Shown: positions 1 to 10,027, numbered from the stretch's first letter. The stretch: DNA of 64,000 nt from Sediminibacterium sp. (GCA_030054095.1 JASGCO010000004.1:129114-193113), one strand, 5' to 3'. The notes: generated by a model not told the origin, from the letters alone. Numbers and translations: made by a program.

Positions 1-3000
1 CGGTACATATTGTTTGAGAGGACGCGCTGATAACAGGTATCGCGTTTACTGATACGGTTACAACGGCTGTATTAATACTTACACAGCCCTGAGCGCTGGT
101 TCCTGTTACTGAATAACTGCTGGTTGTTGCAGGACTAACAACCGCGCTACCGCCGGAATATGTATAAGTAGCTGCTCCAGATGGGGTAATCGTAAAACTC
201 TGGCCTGAACAAATGGATCCGCTAAGTGCTGATACTGTTGGGGTTGTATTAACGGTTACTACTCTTACAGCACTTACAGAGCAAGTATTTGCATCCGTTG
301 CAACAAGTGTGTAATTGGTGTTTACTATTGGGGATACCACTATAACAGAATTAGTTGCGCCTGTACTCCAGGAATAGCTTATTACTCCCGTACCTCCACC
401 CGCGCTTCCTGTAAGCGTGCCGGAATTACCTGAACACAATGTTAAAGATGGAGGAGAGACAGTGACAGTTAATGCTGCTGGTTGTGTTATAACAACCGTA
501 TTAGTTGCTGTACATCCATTTCCATCGGTCACCGTAACGGTTCTTACACCGGTATTTAATCCAATTATAACGGAAGTAGTCTGCGCAGATGACCATAAAT
601 ATGTATAGGCACCGGCGCCGCCAGAAGCCGTAACTGTAGCTGATCCTGTACTACCACCATTACATAACACATTGGTTACAGCTGTAGTGGTAATAATTCC
701 TGAAGCAGGTTGTGTAATTGTAACAGTGTTAGTTGCTGTACATCCATTTCCATCTGTAACCGTAACGGTTCGTACACCGGCATTTAAGCTACTTATGACT
801 GAAGTAGTCTGTGCAGATGACCATAAGTAAGTATAAGCACCTGATCCACCAGAAGCTGTAACTGTAGCAGATCCTGTACTATTCCCAAAACACAATACAT
901 TGGTTACCGCAGTGGCTGTTGCTAAAGCGGAACCGGGTTGCGTAATAACAGCCGTATTAATTGCTGTACATCCATTTCCATCTGTTACTGTAACAGTTCG
1001 TACACCAGCGTTTAATCCGCTGATTACTGAAGTGGTTTGCGCGGATGACCATAAGTAAGTATAAGCACCTGATCCACCAGAGACTGTGACAGTTGCCGAT
1101 CCTGTACTATTTCCAAAACATGACACATTAGTTACAGCTGTGGCCGTGTTCAGAACAGGTGGTTGGGTAACTATAACGGTGTTTGTCGCTGTACAACCAC
1201 CGGCATCGGTCACCGTAACAGTTCGCACACCGGCATTTAATCCACTTATAACGGAAGTAGTTTGCGCAGATGACCATAAATAAGTATAAGCACCGGCACC
1301 GCCAGAAGCCGTAACTGTAGCTGACCCCGTACTACCACCATTACATAACACATTGGTTACAGCTGTAGTGGTAATAATTCCTGAAGCAGGTTGTGTAATT
1401 GTAACAGTGTTAGTTGCTGTACATCCATTTCCATCTGTAACCGTAACGGTTCGTACACCGGCATTTAAGCTACTTATGACTGAAGTAGTCTGTGCAGATG
1501 ACCATAAGTAAGTATAAGCACCTGATCCACCAGAAGCTGTAACTGTAGCAGATCCTGTACTATTCCCAAAACACAATACATTGGTTACCGCAGTGGCTGT
1601 TGCTAAAGCGGAACCGGGTTGCGTAATAACAACCGTATTAGTTGCCGTACATCCATTTCCATCTGTTACTGTAACAGTTCGTAGACCAGCGTTTAATCCG
1701 CTGATTACCGAAGTGGTTTGCGCGGAAGACCATAAGTAAGTATAAGCACCTGATCCACCAGAAGCCGTAACAGTTGCAGATCCTGTACTATTTCCAAAAC
1801 ATGACACATTAGTTACCGCTGTGGCCGTGTTCAGAACAGATGGTTGGGTAATAGTAAATGTTTGCGTGAGGGTACAACTATTTGCATCCATCACTGTACA
1901 ACTCCATGTACCAGCTACAAGACCTGTAACATTGGTGGTTCCGTCTCCTGTTGGATTACCAGGTGTCCAGTTATACGTATAGCCACCGGCACCACCTGAA
2001 GCAGGATTAACGGATGCAGCACCATTATTTCCGCCATTACAGGACACATTCGTTTGTGATAAAGGAGTTAAGGTTAAAGCTGACGGCTGGGTAATAGTAA
2101 ATGTTTGGGTACGGGTACAACTATTAGCATCCATTACTGTACAACTCCAGGTGCCGGCTATAAGGCCGGTAACATTAGTAGTTCCATCTCCCGCCGGATT
2201 ACCCGGGGTCCAGTTATACGTATAACCACCGGCACCACCAGACGCCGGATTAACCGATGCCGCACCATTATTTCCGCCATTACAGGACACATTCGTTTGT
2301 GACAAAGGGGTTAAGGTTAAAGCTGCCGGTTGGGTAATAGTAAATGTTTGGGTACGGGTACAATTATTAGCATCCGTTACTGTACAACTCCAGGTACCGG
2401 CTACAAGGCCGGTGACATTGGTAGTTCCGTCTCCCGCCGGATTACCAGGTGTCCAGTTATACGTATAACCACCTGAGCCGCCAGACGCTGGATTAACCGA
2501 TGCCGCACCATTATTTCCTCCATTGCAGGATACATTCGTTTGTGATAAAGGTGATAGATTGAGTGTTGGTGGTGCAACAATATTAAATGTCTGAGTACGG
2601 GTACAACTATTAGCATCCGTTACTGTACAACTCCAGGTGCCAGCTACAAGACCGGTAACATTGGTAGTTCCGTCTCCCGGCGGATTACCCGGGGTCCAGT
2701 TATACGTATAACCACCTGCGCCGCCAGATGCAGGATTAACCGATGCCGCACCATTATTTCCTCCATTGCAGGACACATTTGTAGATGATAACGCTGTAAG
2801 TATCAGCGCCGGAGGCTGCGTTATGGCAACAGTAGTCGTAGCAGTAGCACCGCAACTATTAGTTACCGTGCAGGTATAATTTCCGGCACTTAATGCGGTA
2901 GCGGATGCAGCATTACCACCACTTGGCGACCAGGTATAGGTATAAGATGGTCCACCACTTGCTGTAACTGCCGCGCTTCCGGTTGATGCGCCATTACATA

Positions 3001-3643
3001 ATACATTTAAACTGGATGCTACATTTAGTGTTGGGGTAATGCAGGGGGCTATAGCCGTTGCAACTGTAATATCCAGCATAAAAAGATTTCCCTGAGCTGA
3101 CGCGTTCGTAGGAACAACTCTAAACTCATCTATATTATTGAATGCCGCATTATTGGTAAAGGTAACTGTAATGCCATTTGTTACTCCCGTTACCGCTATT
3201 GGTGCCGATGTAAGCGAAGCTCCGGCCACAAGTGCGCCATTTCTATATCCATTAAATACATAACCAAAACCCGTCATTGGTGCCGACGTTGTCGCTATAT
3301 TCAACTGCTCCAGTTTAAATTCACTTCCATCTACCGATCCATACGTAACACCAAGCCATTGAAACCCTCCGGGGGTAGCATTTGTATTAATGTGACCGTC
3401 AGTTCCAGCTGCTGCCCCCACCCAAATAATAGCACAATTACTGCTTGAAGCCACAGACAAACTCCATCCGGCAGCAGAAGCCGTTTTGGAAGGCACACAG
3501 GGTCCGGATGTTGCCAGAGTGGTATTAGTAGGGTTCGCAAAGGTAGTAATCCCAGTTACAGGAAATGTTACGCCTGCTTGCGAAAACATATCGTTTATAC
3601 ATAAAAGCAGTACAACATTTAAAAGTAGTAATATTCGTTTCAT
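1..3643 (-). CDS. Giant secreted SprB-repeat adhesin-like protein (partial, C-terminus off window)
   Basis: An open frame runs without a stop from an ATG at 3643 through base 1, at least 1214 codons. It begins with a signal peptide (MKRILLLLNVVLLLC...FSQ, cleavage before or after Gln typical of Bacteroidota). A non-repetitive beta-rich domain follows (about residues 25-200), then one SprB-like unit (3035-2820), four 81-residue units, six 76-residue units, and diverged Ig/PKD-like modules down to the edge. The units carry C-N-G-G/C-F-G-N, G-S-A-T-V-T-A-S-G-G, Y-T-Y-x-W and T-V-T-D-x-N-x-C-T motifs, as in SprB repeats of gliding-motility adhesins and other large T9SS cargo. The C-terminus, which would carry the sorting domain, lies outside the window, so T9SS export is inferred. 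Probable role: surface attachment or motility adhesin. Confidence 0.88.
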   Translation of the reverse strand, partial: MKRILLLLNVVLLLCINDMFSQAGVTFPVTGITTFANPTNTTLATSGPCVPSKTASAAGWSLSVASSSNCAIIWVGAAAGTDGHINTNATPGGFQWLGVTYGSVDGSEFKLEQLNIATTSAPMTGFGYVFNGYRNGALVAGASLTSAPIAVTGVTNGITVTFTNNAAFNNIDEFRVVPTNASAQGNLFMLDITVATAIAPCITPTLNVASSLNVLCNGASTGSAAVTASGGPSYTYTWSPSGGNAASATALSAGNYTCTVTNSCGATATTTVAITQPPALILTALSSTNVSCNGGNNGAASVNPASGGAGGYTYNWTPGNPPGDGTTNVTGLVAGTWSCTVTDANSCTRTQTFNIVAPPTLNLSPLSQTNVSCNGGNNGAASVNPASGGSGGYTYNWTPGNPAGDGTTNVTGLVAGTWSCTVTDANNCTRTQTFTITQPAALTLTPLSQTNVSCNGGNNGAASVNPASGGAGGYTYNWTPGNPAGDGTTNVTGLIAGTWSCTVMDANSCTRTQTFTITQPSALTLTPLSQTNVSCNGGNNGAASVNPASGGAGGYTYNWTPGNPTGDGTTNVTGLVAGTWSCTVMDANSCTLTQTFTITQPSVLNTATAVTNVSCFGNSTGSATVTASGGSGAYTYLWSSAQTTSVISGLNAGLRTVTVTDGNGCTATNTVVITQPGSALATATAVTNVLCFGNSTGSATVTASGGSGAYTYLWSSAQTTSVISSLNAGVRTVTVTDGNGCTATNTVTITQPASGIITTTAVTNVLCNGGSTGSATVTASGGAGAYTYLWSSAQTTSVISGLNAGVRTVTVTDAGGCTATNTVIVTQPPVLNTATAVTNVSCFGNSTGSATVTVSGGSGAYTYLWSSAQTTSVISGLNAGVRTVTVTDGNGCTAINTAVITQPGSALATATAVTNVLCFGNSTGSATVTASGGSGAYTYLWSSAQTTSVISSLNAGVRTVTVTDGNGCTATNTVTITQPASGIITTTAVTNVLCNGGSTGSATVTASGGAGAYTYLWSSAQTTSVIIGLNTGVRTVTVTDGNGCTATNTVVITQPAALTVTVSPPSLTLCSGNSGTLTGSAGGGTGVISYSWSTGATNSVIVVSPIVNTNYTLVATDANTCSVSAVRVVTVNTTPTVSALSGSICSGQSFTITPSGAATYTYSGGSAVVSPATTSSYSVTGTSAQGCVSINTAVVTVSVNAIPVISASSQTICT
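470..1840 (-). repeat. Six tandem 76-residue SprB-type coding repeats, including a 681-bp duplicated block
   Basis: Equivalent positions (anchor gcagatgacc or variant) fall at 585, 813, 1041, 1266, 1494 and 1722, a spacing of 228 bp with one 225-bp step. A higher-order period of 681 bp (three units) is superimposed: about 611-1190 and 1292-1850 are nearly identical at the DNA level, while neighbouring single units differ much more. This points to a recent in-frame duplication of a three-unit block. Confidence 0.85.
1850..2821 (-). repeat. Four tandem 81-residue SprB-type coding repeats
   Basis: The anchor cagttatacgt recurs at 1968, 2211, 2454 and 2697, exactly 243 bp apart. The encoded unit has C-N-G-G-N-N-G, a central G-G-x-G-G-Y-T-Y-N-W, then a T-W-x-C-T-V-T-D motif. 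It is a different subtype from the six units further along the protein, so the protein was built by two separate amplification events. Confidence 0.85.
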
Positions 3644-3808
3644 TTTATATATTTAAAAAGCTTTCGCTTTTATCATTTCCGATTTAAAAAAATCTGCCAT
3701 TAATGGCTTGTGAAAATAGGTCTGTTTTAACGTCGTTTAGTATCCGCAAAAATATACCTTTTGTTTTAATTTTTTACTTACATTTTTATTTGTTTTTCAT
3801 TCCTAACA

Positions 3809-3851
3809 AAACCAAAGCGCCCGATTTTTTATTCCGGACGCTTTTGGTTGG
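3809..3851 (-). terminator. Rho-independent-type terminator for the tail-collar gene pair
   Basis: Arms aaccaaaagcgtccg and cgggcgctttggtt (read on the minus strand) form a stem of about 13 bp with one bulge, followed by a T-rich run. It lies just after the stop of the gene ending at 3860 and before the adhesin start. Confidence 0.6.
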
Positions 3852-3859
3852 TGAGTTTT

Positions 3860-4513
3860 TTAGGGTCTTGATGGATACACCCCGCTCCATGCTATAATGT
3901 ACTGCATAGCCACATAAGGCGGAACCGTTGGTACAGGCGATGGACCACTTCCCCATGGCGTAAGGGTAAGTCCTGTTGGATCAAACGTTAATGTATTATT
4001 AACTGTTGAGTTTATACCTCCCAGATTTATATTAGCTGGCTGATTGTTATAAACGCCAACATCGGTACCAGCGCTTGACAAATCCGTTACTTTACCAAGT
4101 GTATTACCTGCGGCAGGCGTTGTTGTTGAACCTGTACTACTGGCATTGGCGCTAAGTGTTGTTGCAACTGTTATACTTCCCTGCAGATTAGTTCCTGGTC
4201 CTTTTATTATACTGTGCGTATGAGGCGGCACATTAACAGATGTGATTGTATAACTCTGATTTCCTCCTATTTGTCCGTACGCGTATGTTCCACCTAGGTG
4301 TGGGCTGCTAATGTTTGTACACTGTGTAGGAAATGCTCCACGCAAATCAGGTAATTTAAACGTTTGAATACCATCACCACCATAAGTTGTTCCAAGTAGT
4401 GAAAATAAAGCACTGTACTGTGAAATAGCCAATGTTTGGCCTTCGCAGGTAAACCAGCCTTTTGGAGCAAAGTTTCCTGCAAACATTTTAATTTCTCCTA
4501 ATATAGGTTCCAT
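3860..4513 (-). CDS. Phage tail-collar / microcystin-dependent-like protein, copy 2
   Basis: 217 residues. The N-terminal half is a tail-collar domain: M-E-P-I-L-G-E-I-K-M-F-A-G-N-F-A-P-K-G-W, then C-E-G-Q-x-L, G-T-T-Y-G-G-D-G and F-x-L-P-D-L-R-G. The tail is the family's P-P-Y-V-A-M-Q-Y-I-I-A-W-S-G motif. The middle is Ser/Thr/Ala-rich. It is a close paralog of the gene just upstream (same length, mostly identical), separated by 37 bp, so the two are one transcription unit ending at the hairpin at 3809-3851. Proteins of this family occur as stand-alone bacterial genes outside phages; their function is not established and may involve surface or extracellular assemblies. No other phage genes are nearby. 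Confidence 0.85.
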   Translation of the reverse strand: MEPILGEIKMFAGNFAPKGWFTCEGQTLAISQYSALFSLLGTTYGGDGIQTFKLPDLRGAFPTQCTNISSPHLGGTYAYGQIGGNQSYTITSVNVPPHTHSIIKGPGTNLQGSITVATTLSANASSTGSTTTPAAGNTLGKVTDLSSAGTDVGVYNNQPANINLGGINSTVNNTLTFDPTGLTLTPWGSGPSPVPTVPPYVAMQYIIAWSGVYPSRP

Positions 4514-4550
4514 ATTATTTTGTTTTTAATGTTTGAGTTAGTTTTAAATC

Positions 4551-5204
4551 TTAAGGATGCGAAGGATAAATCCCTTCATAAGCAATGATATATTGCATGG
4601 CCACAAAAGGCGGAACAGTTGGTACCGGCATAGGACCACTCCCCCAAGGCGTAAGGGTTAATCCGGTAGGGTCAAAAGTAAGTGTATTATTTACAGTTGA
4701 GTTAACTCCACCCAACGCTATATTGGCTGGTTGGTTGTTATAAACCCCAACATCGGTACCTGCACTTGACAAATCTGTTACTTTTCCCAGTGTATTTCCG
4801 GCTGCAGGTGTTGTCGTCGAACCTGTACTGCTGGCATTGGCACTAAGTGTCGTTGCAACCGTTACACTACCTTGCAGATTTGAGCCCGGACCTTTCACTA
4901 TAGAATGGGTATGAGGTGGCATGTTTATTGAGGTAATTGTATAACTCTGACTGCCTCCCATCTGACCATACGCATAAGTTCCTCCAGGATGAGCGCCTCC
5001 TAAATTTGTACATTGAGTAGGAAAAGCACCACGCAAATCAGGCAATTTAAACGTTTGAATACCATCTCCGCCATACGTTGTCCCTAAAATAGAGAATAAA
5101 GCGGTGTTCTGTGCAATAGATAATAGTTGGCCTTCGCAGGTGTACCACCCCTGTGGGGCAAAGTTACCGGCAAACAATTTGATTTCTCCAAGTAAAGGTT
5201 CCAT
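4551..5204 (-). CDS. Phage tail-collar / microcystin-dependent-like protein, copy 1
   Basis: 217 residues, first gene of a tandem pair. It has the same layout as its neighbour: an N-terminal collar domain with W-Y-T-C-E-G-Q-L-L and G-T-T-Y-G-G-D-G-I-Q-T-F-K-L-P-D-L-R-G, a variable Thr/Ser-rich middle, and the C-terminal P-P-F-V-A-M-Q-Y-I-I-A motif. Differences between the copies cluster in the first 30 residues, the region after H-x-G-G-T-Y-A-Y-G-Q, and the last ten residues, as expected for an old duplication that is still under constraint. There is no signal peptide. A strong Bacteroidota promoter lies 77 nt upstream. The family name comes from cyanobacterial microcystin-associated homologs; no toxin role is implied. 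Confidence 0.85.
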   Translation of the reverse strand: MEPLLGEIKLFAGNFAPQGWYTCEGQLLSIAQNTALFSILGTTYGGDGIQTFKLPDLRGAFPTQCTNLGGAHPGGTYAYGQMGGSQSYTITSINMPPHTHSIVKGPGSNLQGSVTVATTLSANASSTGSTTTPAAGNTLGKVTDLSSAGTDVGVYNNQPANIALGGVNSTVNNTLTFDPTGLTLTPWGSGPMPVPTVPPFVAMQYIIAYEGIYPSHP

Positions 5205-5280
5205 AATGTTTAATTTTAGGTTTGGATTAGTTTAGTTTTTAGCATTCTTGAATTTTGTATAGTAAGGCGCGTTACTCTGA

Positions 5281-5310
5281 CAAAGTTAGATCCTCAATAT
5301 TCTTCCGCAA
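5281..5310 (-). promoter_or_regulatory. Bacteroidota sigma-A-type promoter of the tail-collar pair
   Basis: On the minus strand TTG (5310-5308), exactly 19 nt, then TAACTTTG (5288-5281) fits the TTG-N19-TAnnTTTG consensus. The predicted transcript start is near 5275, giving a leader of about 70 nt. The rest of the 5205-5619 gap shows no gene or clear structure. Confidence 0.72.
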
Positions 5311-5619
5311 TAGGTATAAATACCTGTTTTTAATGCCAGCGATTTTTACCGCTTATTCTGACGCTTTTACACAACTGTAATACCAGATAATCAAGCATCC
5401 TTTTACAAATAGTTCATCAGTATCATTAGCCATAAAACAGGTTACCGTTCAATCTATTATTATACGTTTGAACAGATGAAATACTGCAAACACCTTGCAA
5501 CTGATTATACTCTTAAAATCAGCCTATTCATCAGGCATCTGCCAGAATACGAATGGAAAAACAATTTGGCTAGGTGATTATACTATGAAATACAGTATGA
5601 GAGTCATCATTACTCCCTT

Positions 5620-6318
5620 TCAAAGACTCTTTTGCCTTTTTGGAGTAGCAAAGAAATAGGGTTTCAGATAAGCCGGTTCCGCATAAGCCACATCCGAAAA
5701 AAGCCTCAGGCGTATTTTCTCGGAGATTAAATCCACAGCATACATAGGAAGCGGTAGTATGTTTTCAATAAAACGGGCGTCTGATAACTGCAGGACATCC
5801 CTGCTCTTAGGCATTCCATTCCCGAAAAAATAAACAGGACTACCTGATGGCAGTGCTTGTTTCCAGTTATCGTCAACAACTACGGCTGATGGCGGATTAA
5901 TTACTTCAAGATTTTGATTGTAAATAGTAGTATATACCTCCATTCGTCTGGCGTCCAGCATGGGAGAGAGTAAAAACGGATCTGATTCGTTGTTAAGTTG
6001 TTGTTTTACACCGTTAGCCATAATAGCCAGCGTAGAGCACAAAACAAGTGGTTTATTCAATGCAAAGGCCAGACCTTTTGCCGCACTGACTCCTATACGC
6101 AATCCGGTATAAGAACCAGGCCCTTCGCTAACAGATATTGCCGTAAGCTCGCCAGGCTTGATACCAGCCTCTCTCAGTACATCTTCCATAAAAACATGCA
6201 ATTTCTCCGCATGATTCATTCCTTCTGTATCTAAACGCTCGGTAAACAGTTTACCATTCCGGAACAAAGCCACGCCACATAAGCTGGTGGCTGTTTCTAT
6301 GTGTAGTACAAATTCCAC
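5620..6318 (-). CDS. tsaB: tRNA threonylcarbamoyladenosine biosynthesis protein TsaB
   Basis: 232 residues of the Kae1/TsaD-like ASKHA fold. TsaB is the non-catalytic partner that pairs with TsaD and TsaE to make t6A37 on ANN-decoding tRNAs. Diagnostic motifs: H-I-E-T-A-T near the start, the G-M-N-H-A-E-K-L segment, and S-E-G-P-G-S-Y-T-G-L-R-I-G around residues 64-77. The start is GTG at 6318, whose G is also the last base of the upstream gene's TAG stop, so translation is probably coupled. Its partner tsaE is encoded 20 kb away (26106-26525). tsaD is not in the window. Confidence 0.95.
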   Translation of the reverse strand: MEFVLHIETATSLCGVALFRNGKLFTERLDTEGMNHAEKLHVFMEDVLREAGIKPGELTAISVSEGPGSYTGLRIGVSAAKGLAFALNKPLVLCSTLAIMANGVKQQLNNESDPFLLSPMLDARRMEVYTTIYNQNLEVINPPSAVVVDDNWKQALPSGSPVYFFGNGMPKSRDVLQLSDARFIENILPLPMYAVDLISEKIRLRLFSDVAYAEPAYLKPYFFATPKRQKSL

Positions 6319-7673
6319 TACTTCAACTTATAAAGTTCACTTTTTTGTACAACTTTTACGTTAGTCCCATCTTTCAAACTCTTTGATACAGCACTGTATG
6401 GCCCACTGATTACCTCATCGCCTTTTTGTAACCCTGACAAAATTTCAATATAATCGTTATCCTGAATGCCAGTGGTAACAACCTTCTGTATCGCTTTGCC
6501 ATCTTGTATCAAAAACACCAGTTCTTTCAGTTCCTCTTCCTCAGCATCCTTTTTTTCTTTTTCTTCCAGATCATTTTTTACCTGTAATTCCGGTGGGCCA
6601 AACTCATCTCCTCGTGTTGCATCCGCATTTAAGCTATCTTTATTACGGGTTGTTACCGCCTGTATTGGAATTGCTACAACATTACTGACTCTTTTGGTTT
6701 GTATATCCACAGCTGCACTCATTCCCGGGCGAAACGGTACGGGGTTACTTTCATTCACCAGAAACGCATACGAATCACGCAACAATCGCACTTTTACCAC
6801 AAAATTAGTCACCTGATCGACCGATATTCCGTTAGTGTTGGCTGAGTTGGCTATTTCAGTAACAATTCCCCGGAATTTCTTATCCATGTACGCATCAACT
6901 TCTATAATAGCCGTATCATTACGATGTACTTTAACAATATCATTCTCGTTAACTTCTACACTCACTTCCATTTCGTTCAGGTTCGCTAACCGGAGTATTT
7001 CTGTTCCCTGCAATCCGGTAACACCAGAAACCCGTTCTCCTTTTTCCACATTCAACTTTGATACGGTTCCGTCAACAGGAGCGTAAATATATGTTTTATC
7101 AAGATTGGAACGCGCTTCTTTTAAACTGGCTTCTGTCCCTTTTACATTATACGCGCTTGCATTAATACTTGCCTCTATGGCGCTCACGTTTGCCTTTGCG
7201 CTCTCGTATTGTGCTCTTGCCGCATCGTACTCCTGTTGCGACAATACATTCTGATCAAATAATTTTTTACTCCGTTCAAACGAAGCCTGCGCGTTAATGA
7301 GGTTCGACTTGGCTTGTTCCAACTGTGCTTTGGTCGTATTCAGATTAGCCATACTGCTTTTAACACTGGCATCCACACGATCAATGGCGCTTTCATACAA
7401 ATCGGGTTTTATACGGCATAGTAGCTGTCCTTTTTTAACCTGATCCCCTTCTTTAACCAATAATTCCGTTATTTCGCCACTTACATCACTGGTAATTTTC
7501 AATTCCGCTTCCGGTTGAATTTTACCGGTAGCGCTAACCACTTCAATGATAGTGCGCAGTGAGGCCTTTTCTACCACCACATCAGTAGGTTGGGCACCTT
7601 TCATAAATTTAAACAGCAGTAAACTACCAATTAACAGTATGCCCGCAATGATGATCCAATAAACACGTTTCAT
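6318..7673 (-). CDS. RND/ABC efflux periplasmic adaptor (membrane fusion protein, MacA-like)
   Basis: 451 residues from the ATG at 7673. A longer frame to 7877 exists, but its extra 68 residues look non-coding, whereas the chosen start gives a normal N-terminal membrane anchor (M-K-R-V-Y-W-I-I-I-A-G-I-L-L-I-G). Order: biotinyl-lipoyl half-motif (E-L-L-V-K-E-G-D-Q-V-K-K-G-Q), alpha-helical coiled-coil hairpin (about residues 90-180), second lipoyl half (Y-A-P-V-D-G-T-V-S-K-L), beta-barrel, and a charged K/E-rich insert near residues 375-395 before the membrane-proximal domain. Such adaptors join an inner-membrane pump to a TolC-type channel. No pump or channel gene is adjacent, so the partner is unknown; it overlaps tsaB by one base. 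Confidence 0.88.
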   Translation of the reverse strand: MKRVYWIIIAGILLIGSLLLFKFMKGAQPTDVVVEKASLRTIIEVVSATGKIQPEAELKITSDVSGEITELLVKEGDQVKKGQLLCRIKPDLYESAIDRVDASVKSSMANLNTTKAQLEQAKSNLINAQASFERSKKLFDQNVLSQQEYDAARAQYESAKANVSAIEASINASAYNVKGTEASLKEARSNLDKTYIYAPVDGTVSKLNVEKGERVSGVTGLQGTEILRLANLNEMEVSVEVNENDIVKVHRNDTAIIEVDAYMDKKFRGIVTEIANSANTNGISVDQVTNFVVKVRLLRDSYAFLVNESNPVPFRPGMSAAVDIQTKRVSNVVAIPIQAVTTRNKDSLNADATRGDEFGPPELQVKNDLEEKEKKDAEEEELKELVFLIQDGKAIQKVVTTGIQDNDYIEILSGLQKGDEVISGPYSAVSKSLKDGTNVKVVQKSELYKLK

Positions 7674-7999
7674 AATAGAGGAATAAAGGTAAACATTTAG
7701 GAAACAGGTTTTGATAAGGGGGGAAATTATATTAGATAACAATTCCCGGACTTTGTCAAAATTTACCCTTGACACACTAAGTATTAAGAATATTAAACTT
7801 AATGCATAAAACAGTTCACATTCCATACGAAAACTAAACTGTAAGCTAAGTTTATCAGGAAAACTGTTCAATCTCAACTATAAAAAGATTAAAATGGCGT
7901 TTTTATCCCGAAGAAGAATTGAAATTTTCCAGATGGATTCTGCCCGTGTAATCAGTTAACATAAAAAACCTATGCCGTGTTTTTAGTACTTTTAACCTC
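7674..7999. other. Divergent intergenic region
   Basis: 326 bp between divergently transcribed genes, so it should hold promoters for both. On the plus strand a partial -7-like TACTTTTA lies about 10 bases before the start at 8000. No clear -33 partner, hairpin or small gene is visible. Confidence 0.4.
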
Positions 8000-10027
8000 A
8001 TGAAATTTACCAACGCCCTTATACACGAAACAAGTCCTTATCTTTTACAGCACGCCCACAATCCGGTTAACTGGGTGCCGTTTGGCCCCGAAGCTTTTGA
8101 TCAGGCCCGGCGTGAACATAAAATGGTTTTAATCAGTATTGGTTACAGCGCCTGCCATTGGTGCCACGTGATGGAGCATGAAAGTTTTGAAGATGAAGAA
8201 ATAGCCAAAGTCATGAACGCGCATTTTGTATGTGTAAAAGTAGATCGTGAAGAACGTCCGGATGTAGATATGCTGTATATGCAAGCGGTACAATTAATGA
8301 CCGGACAAGGCGGATGGCCCTTAAATTGCTTTACACTTGCCGATGGACGTCCTGTATATGGAGGCACGTATTTTCATAAACCCAAATGGCTTCAGTTATT
8401 GAATAATCTGCAACACCTGTTTCACCAACAGCCGGAAAAAGTATTAGAATACGCGGAAGAACTTACTGCGGGTCTTAAACAAAGCGAGCGTATTTTGCAA
8501 TCCAACACATACGACACTGACATTCAGCGTTCACATTTGGAGACTATGCTAAACCGGTGGAAACAGGGTTTTGATACAATTCATGGTGGCCCCAACCGGG
8601 CGCCAAAGTTTCCCCTGCCCTCTAACTATTTATTTTTATTACGCTACGCTCACCTAAGCGGAGATGATTCATTAATGGATCATGTTACACTTACATTGCG
8701 TAAAATGGCGCATGGTGGATTATACGATCAGTTGCACGGCGGTTTTGCCCGCTACAGTACCGATATATATTGGAAAGTGCCGCATTTTGAAAAGATGCTG
8801 TACGACAATGCCCAGTTGGTGAGTTTATACGCGGAAGCCTGGCAATGGCATAAAAATCCGTTGTATTTACGTATTGTAAATGAAACCCTGCAATTTATTG
8901 AAACCGAATGGATGGGTACCGAAGGCCAGTTTTTTAGTGCTTTAGATGCCGACAGTGAAGGAGAAGAAGGAAAATACTACGTTTGGGAAAAAGAAGAACT
9001 CGAAGATTTGCTGGGCGAGGATGCTCCATTGTTTATGGACTACTATTCCGTTAATGATACAGGCTATTGGGAACATGGTAACTTTATTTTGATGCATACC
9101 GACGATGTGGCCGGCTTACTTTTCAAATATCAGTTAAATGCGGTACAACTGGAGGAAAAAATAACCTTACTTAAAAATAAGCTTAAAACAGCCGCAAAAC
9201 AACGCGTAAAACCCGGACTCGATGATAAAACCCTCACCGCATGGCAGGCACTTTGCTGTAAAGCATTCACCGATGGGTATCTTATTAGTGGAAACGTTCA
9301 CTACCTGACAATTGCCAAAAAAGGTATAGACTTTTTATGTACTACCCTGACACAAAAAAAGGGTGGACTTTACCGCACTTATAAAAACGGGCAGGTGAAA
9401 ATAAATGCCTTTTTAGACGATTACGCTTTTAGTATTGAAGCGCTGATTTCCCTTTATAAAGCCTGTGCAGACGAAAGTTACCTGCTAACGGCCAATACGC
9501 TTTGCGAATATGTTCTGGAACATTTTGGTGACGCGCACAGCGTGTATTTCCATTACACTCATAAGGCAGATAAAGACCTTATTGTACGGAATACAGAGGT
9601 GTCAGACAATGTCATCCCCTCCTCTAACTCTCAAATGGCCATTAATTTATGGCAACTGGGGCATTACTTTGGCAATGCCGGTTTTATGGAAAAAGCCCTT
9701 AATATGTTACGGGCAACAGCCGGAGATATGGAAAAATACGGTCCTGGTTACAGTAATTGGGGCAATCTGGCATTACAGGTACTTTTCCCTTTTTGCGAGG
9801 TGGCGATTGTTGGTAAACGTGTTGATGAAAAAATTCTGGAATGGCATCAACATTACGTTCCAAACACGATTTTAGCAGTAGCAAGGCACCCTTCGGAACT
9901 GGCACTGACAAAACATCGCTGGCAGGAATCGGACACATTGATTCATGTATGCCGCAATAACACTTGTCAGTTACCCGTTAATTCGGTAAATGCCGCGCTG
10001 CAACAATTTGAAAAACTGGCTGTATAG
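8000..10027 (+). CDS. DUF255 thioredoxin-like / YyaL (spermatogenesis-associated 20) family protein
   Basis: 675 residues, normal full length for the family. The N-terminal domain (about 1-165) is a thioredoxin fold with the conserved start N[18 protein letters not shown] and the C-H-W-C-H-V-M motif at about residues 51-57, followed by [10 protein letters not shown] and G-G-W-P. The rest is an (alpha/alpha)6-type barrel resembling glycosidase or epimerase folds (for example [15 protein letters not shown] and [13 protein letters not shown]). The biochemical role is not settled; a redox link is inferred from CxxC. The gene downstream overlaps its end by 38 bp. Confidence 0.92.
   Translation: MKFTNALIHETSPYLLQHAHNPVNWVPFGPEAFDQARREHKMVLISIGYSACHWCHVMEHESFEDEEIAKVMNAHFVCVKVDREERPDVDMLYMQAVQLMTGQGGWPLNCFTLADGRPVYGGTYFHKPKWLQLLNNLQHLFHQQPEKVLEYAEELTAGLKQSERILQSNTYDTDIQRSHLETMLNRWKQGFDTIHGGPNRAPKFPLPSNYLFLLRYAHLSGDDSLMDHVTLTLRKMAHGGLYDQLHGGFARYSTDIYWKVPHFEKMLYDNAQLVSLYAEAWQWHKNPLYLRIVNETLQFIETEWMGTEGQFFSALDADSEGEEGKYYVWEKEELEDLLGEDAPLFMDYYSVNDTGYWEHGNFILMHTDDVAGLLFKYQLNAVQLEEKITLLKNKLKTAAKQRVKPGLDDKTLTAWQALCCKAFTDGYLISGNVHYLTIAKKGIDFLCTTLTQKKGGLYRTYKNGQVKINAFLDDYAFSIEALISLYKACADESYLLTANTLCEYVLEHFGDAHSVYFHYTHKADKDLIVRNTEVSDNVIPSSNSQMAINLWQLGHYFGNAGFMEKALNMLRATAGDMEKYGPGYSNWGNLALQVLFPFCEVAIVGKRVDEKILEWHQHYVPNTILAVARHPSELALTKHRWQESDTLIHVCRNNTCQLPVNSVNAALQQFEKLAV

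Noticed and set aside
470-2821. Regularly spaced repeats that could look like a CRISPR array
   Set aside because: The periods (228 and 243 bp) are multiples of three, the frame stays open, and the units encode SprB modules.
417-3540. Many short open frames on both strands in the first 3.5 kb
   Set aside because: They are shadows of the repeat-rich adhesin frame; their repeated sequences just mirror its tandem units.
3860-5204. Prophage remnant
   Set aside because: Only collar-domain proteins are present, with host-type promoter and terminator, and no other phage genes in the window.
7674-7877. Longer N-terminus for the membrane fusion protein
   Set aside because: The extra 68 residues lack family features, and the internal ATG gives a normal N-terminal membrane anchor.
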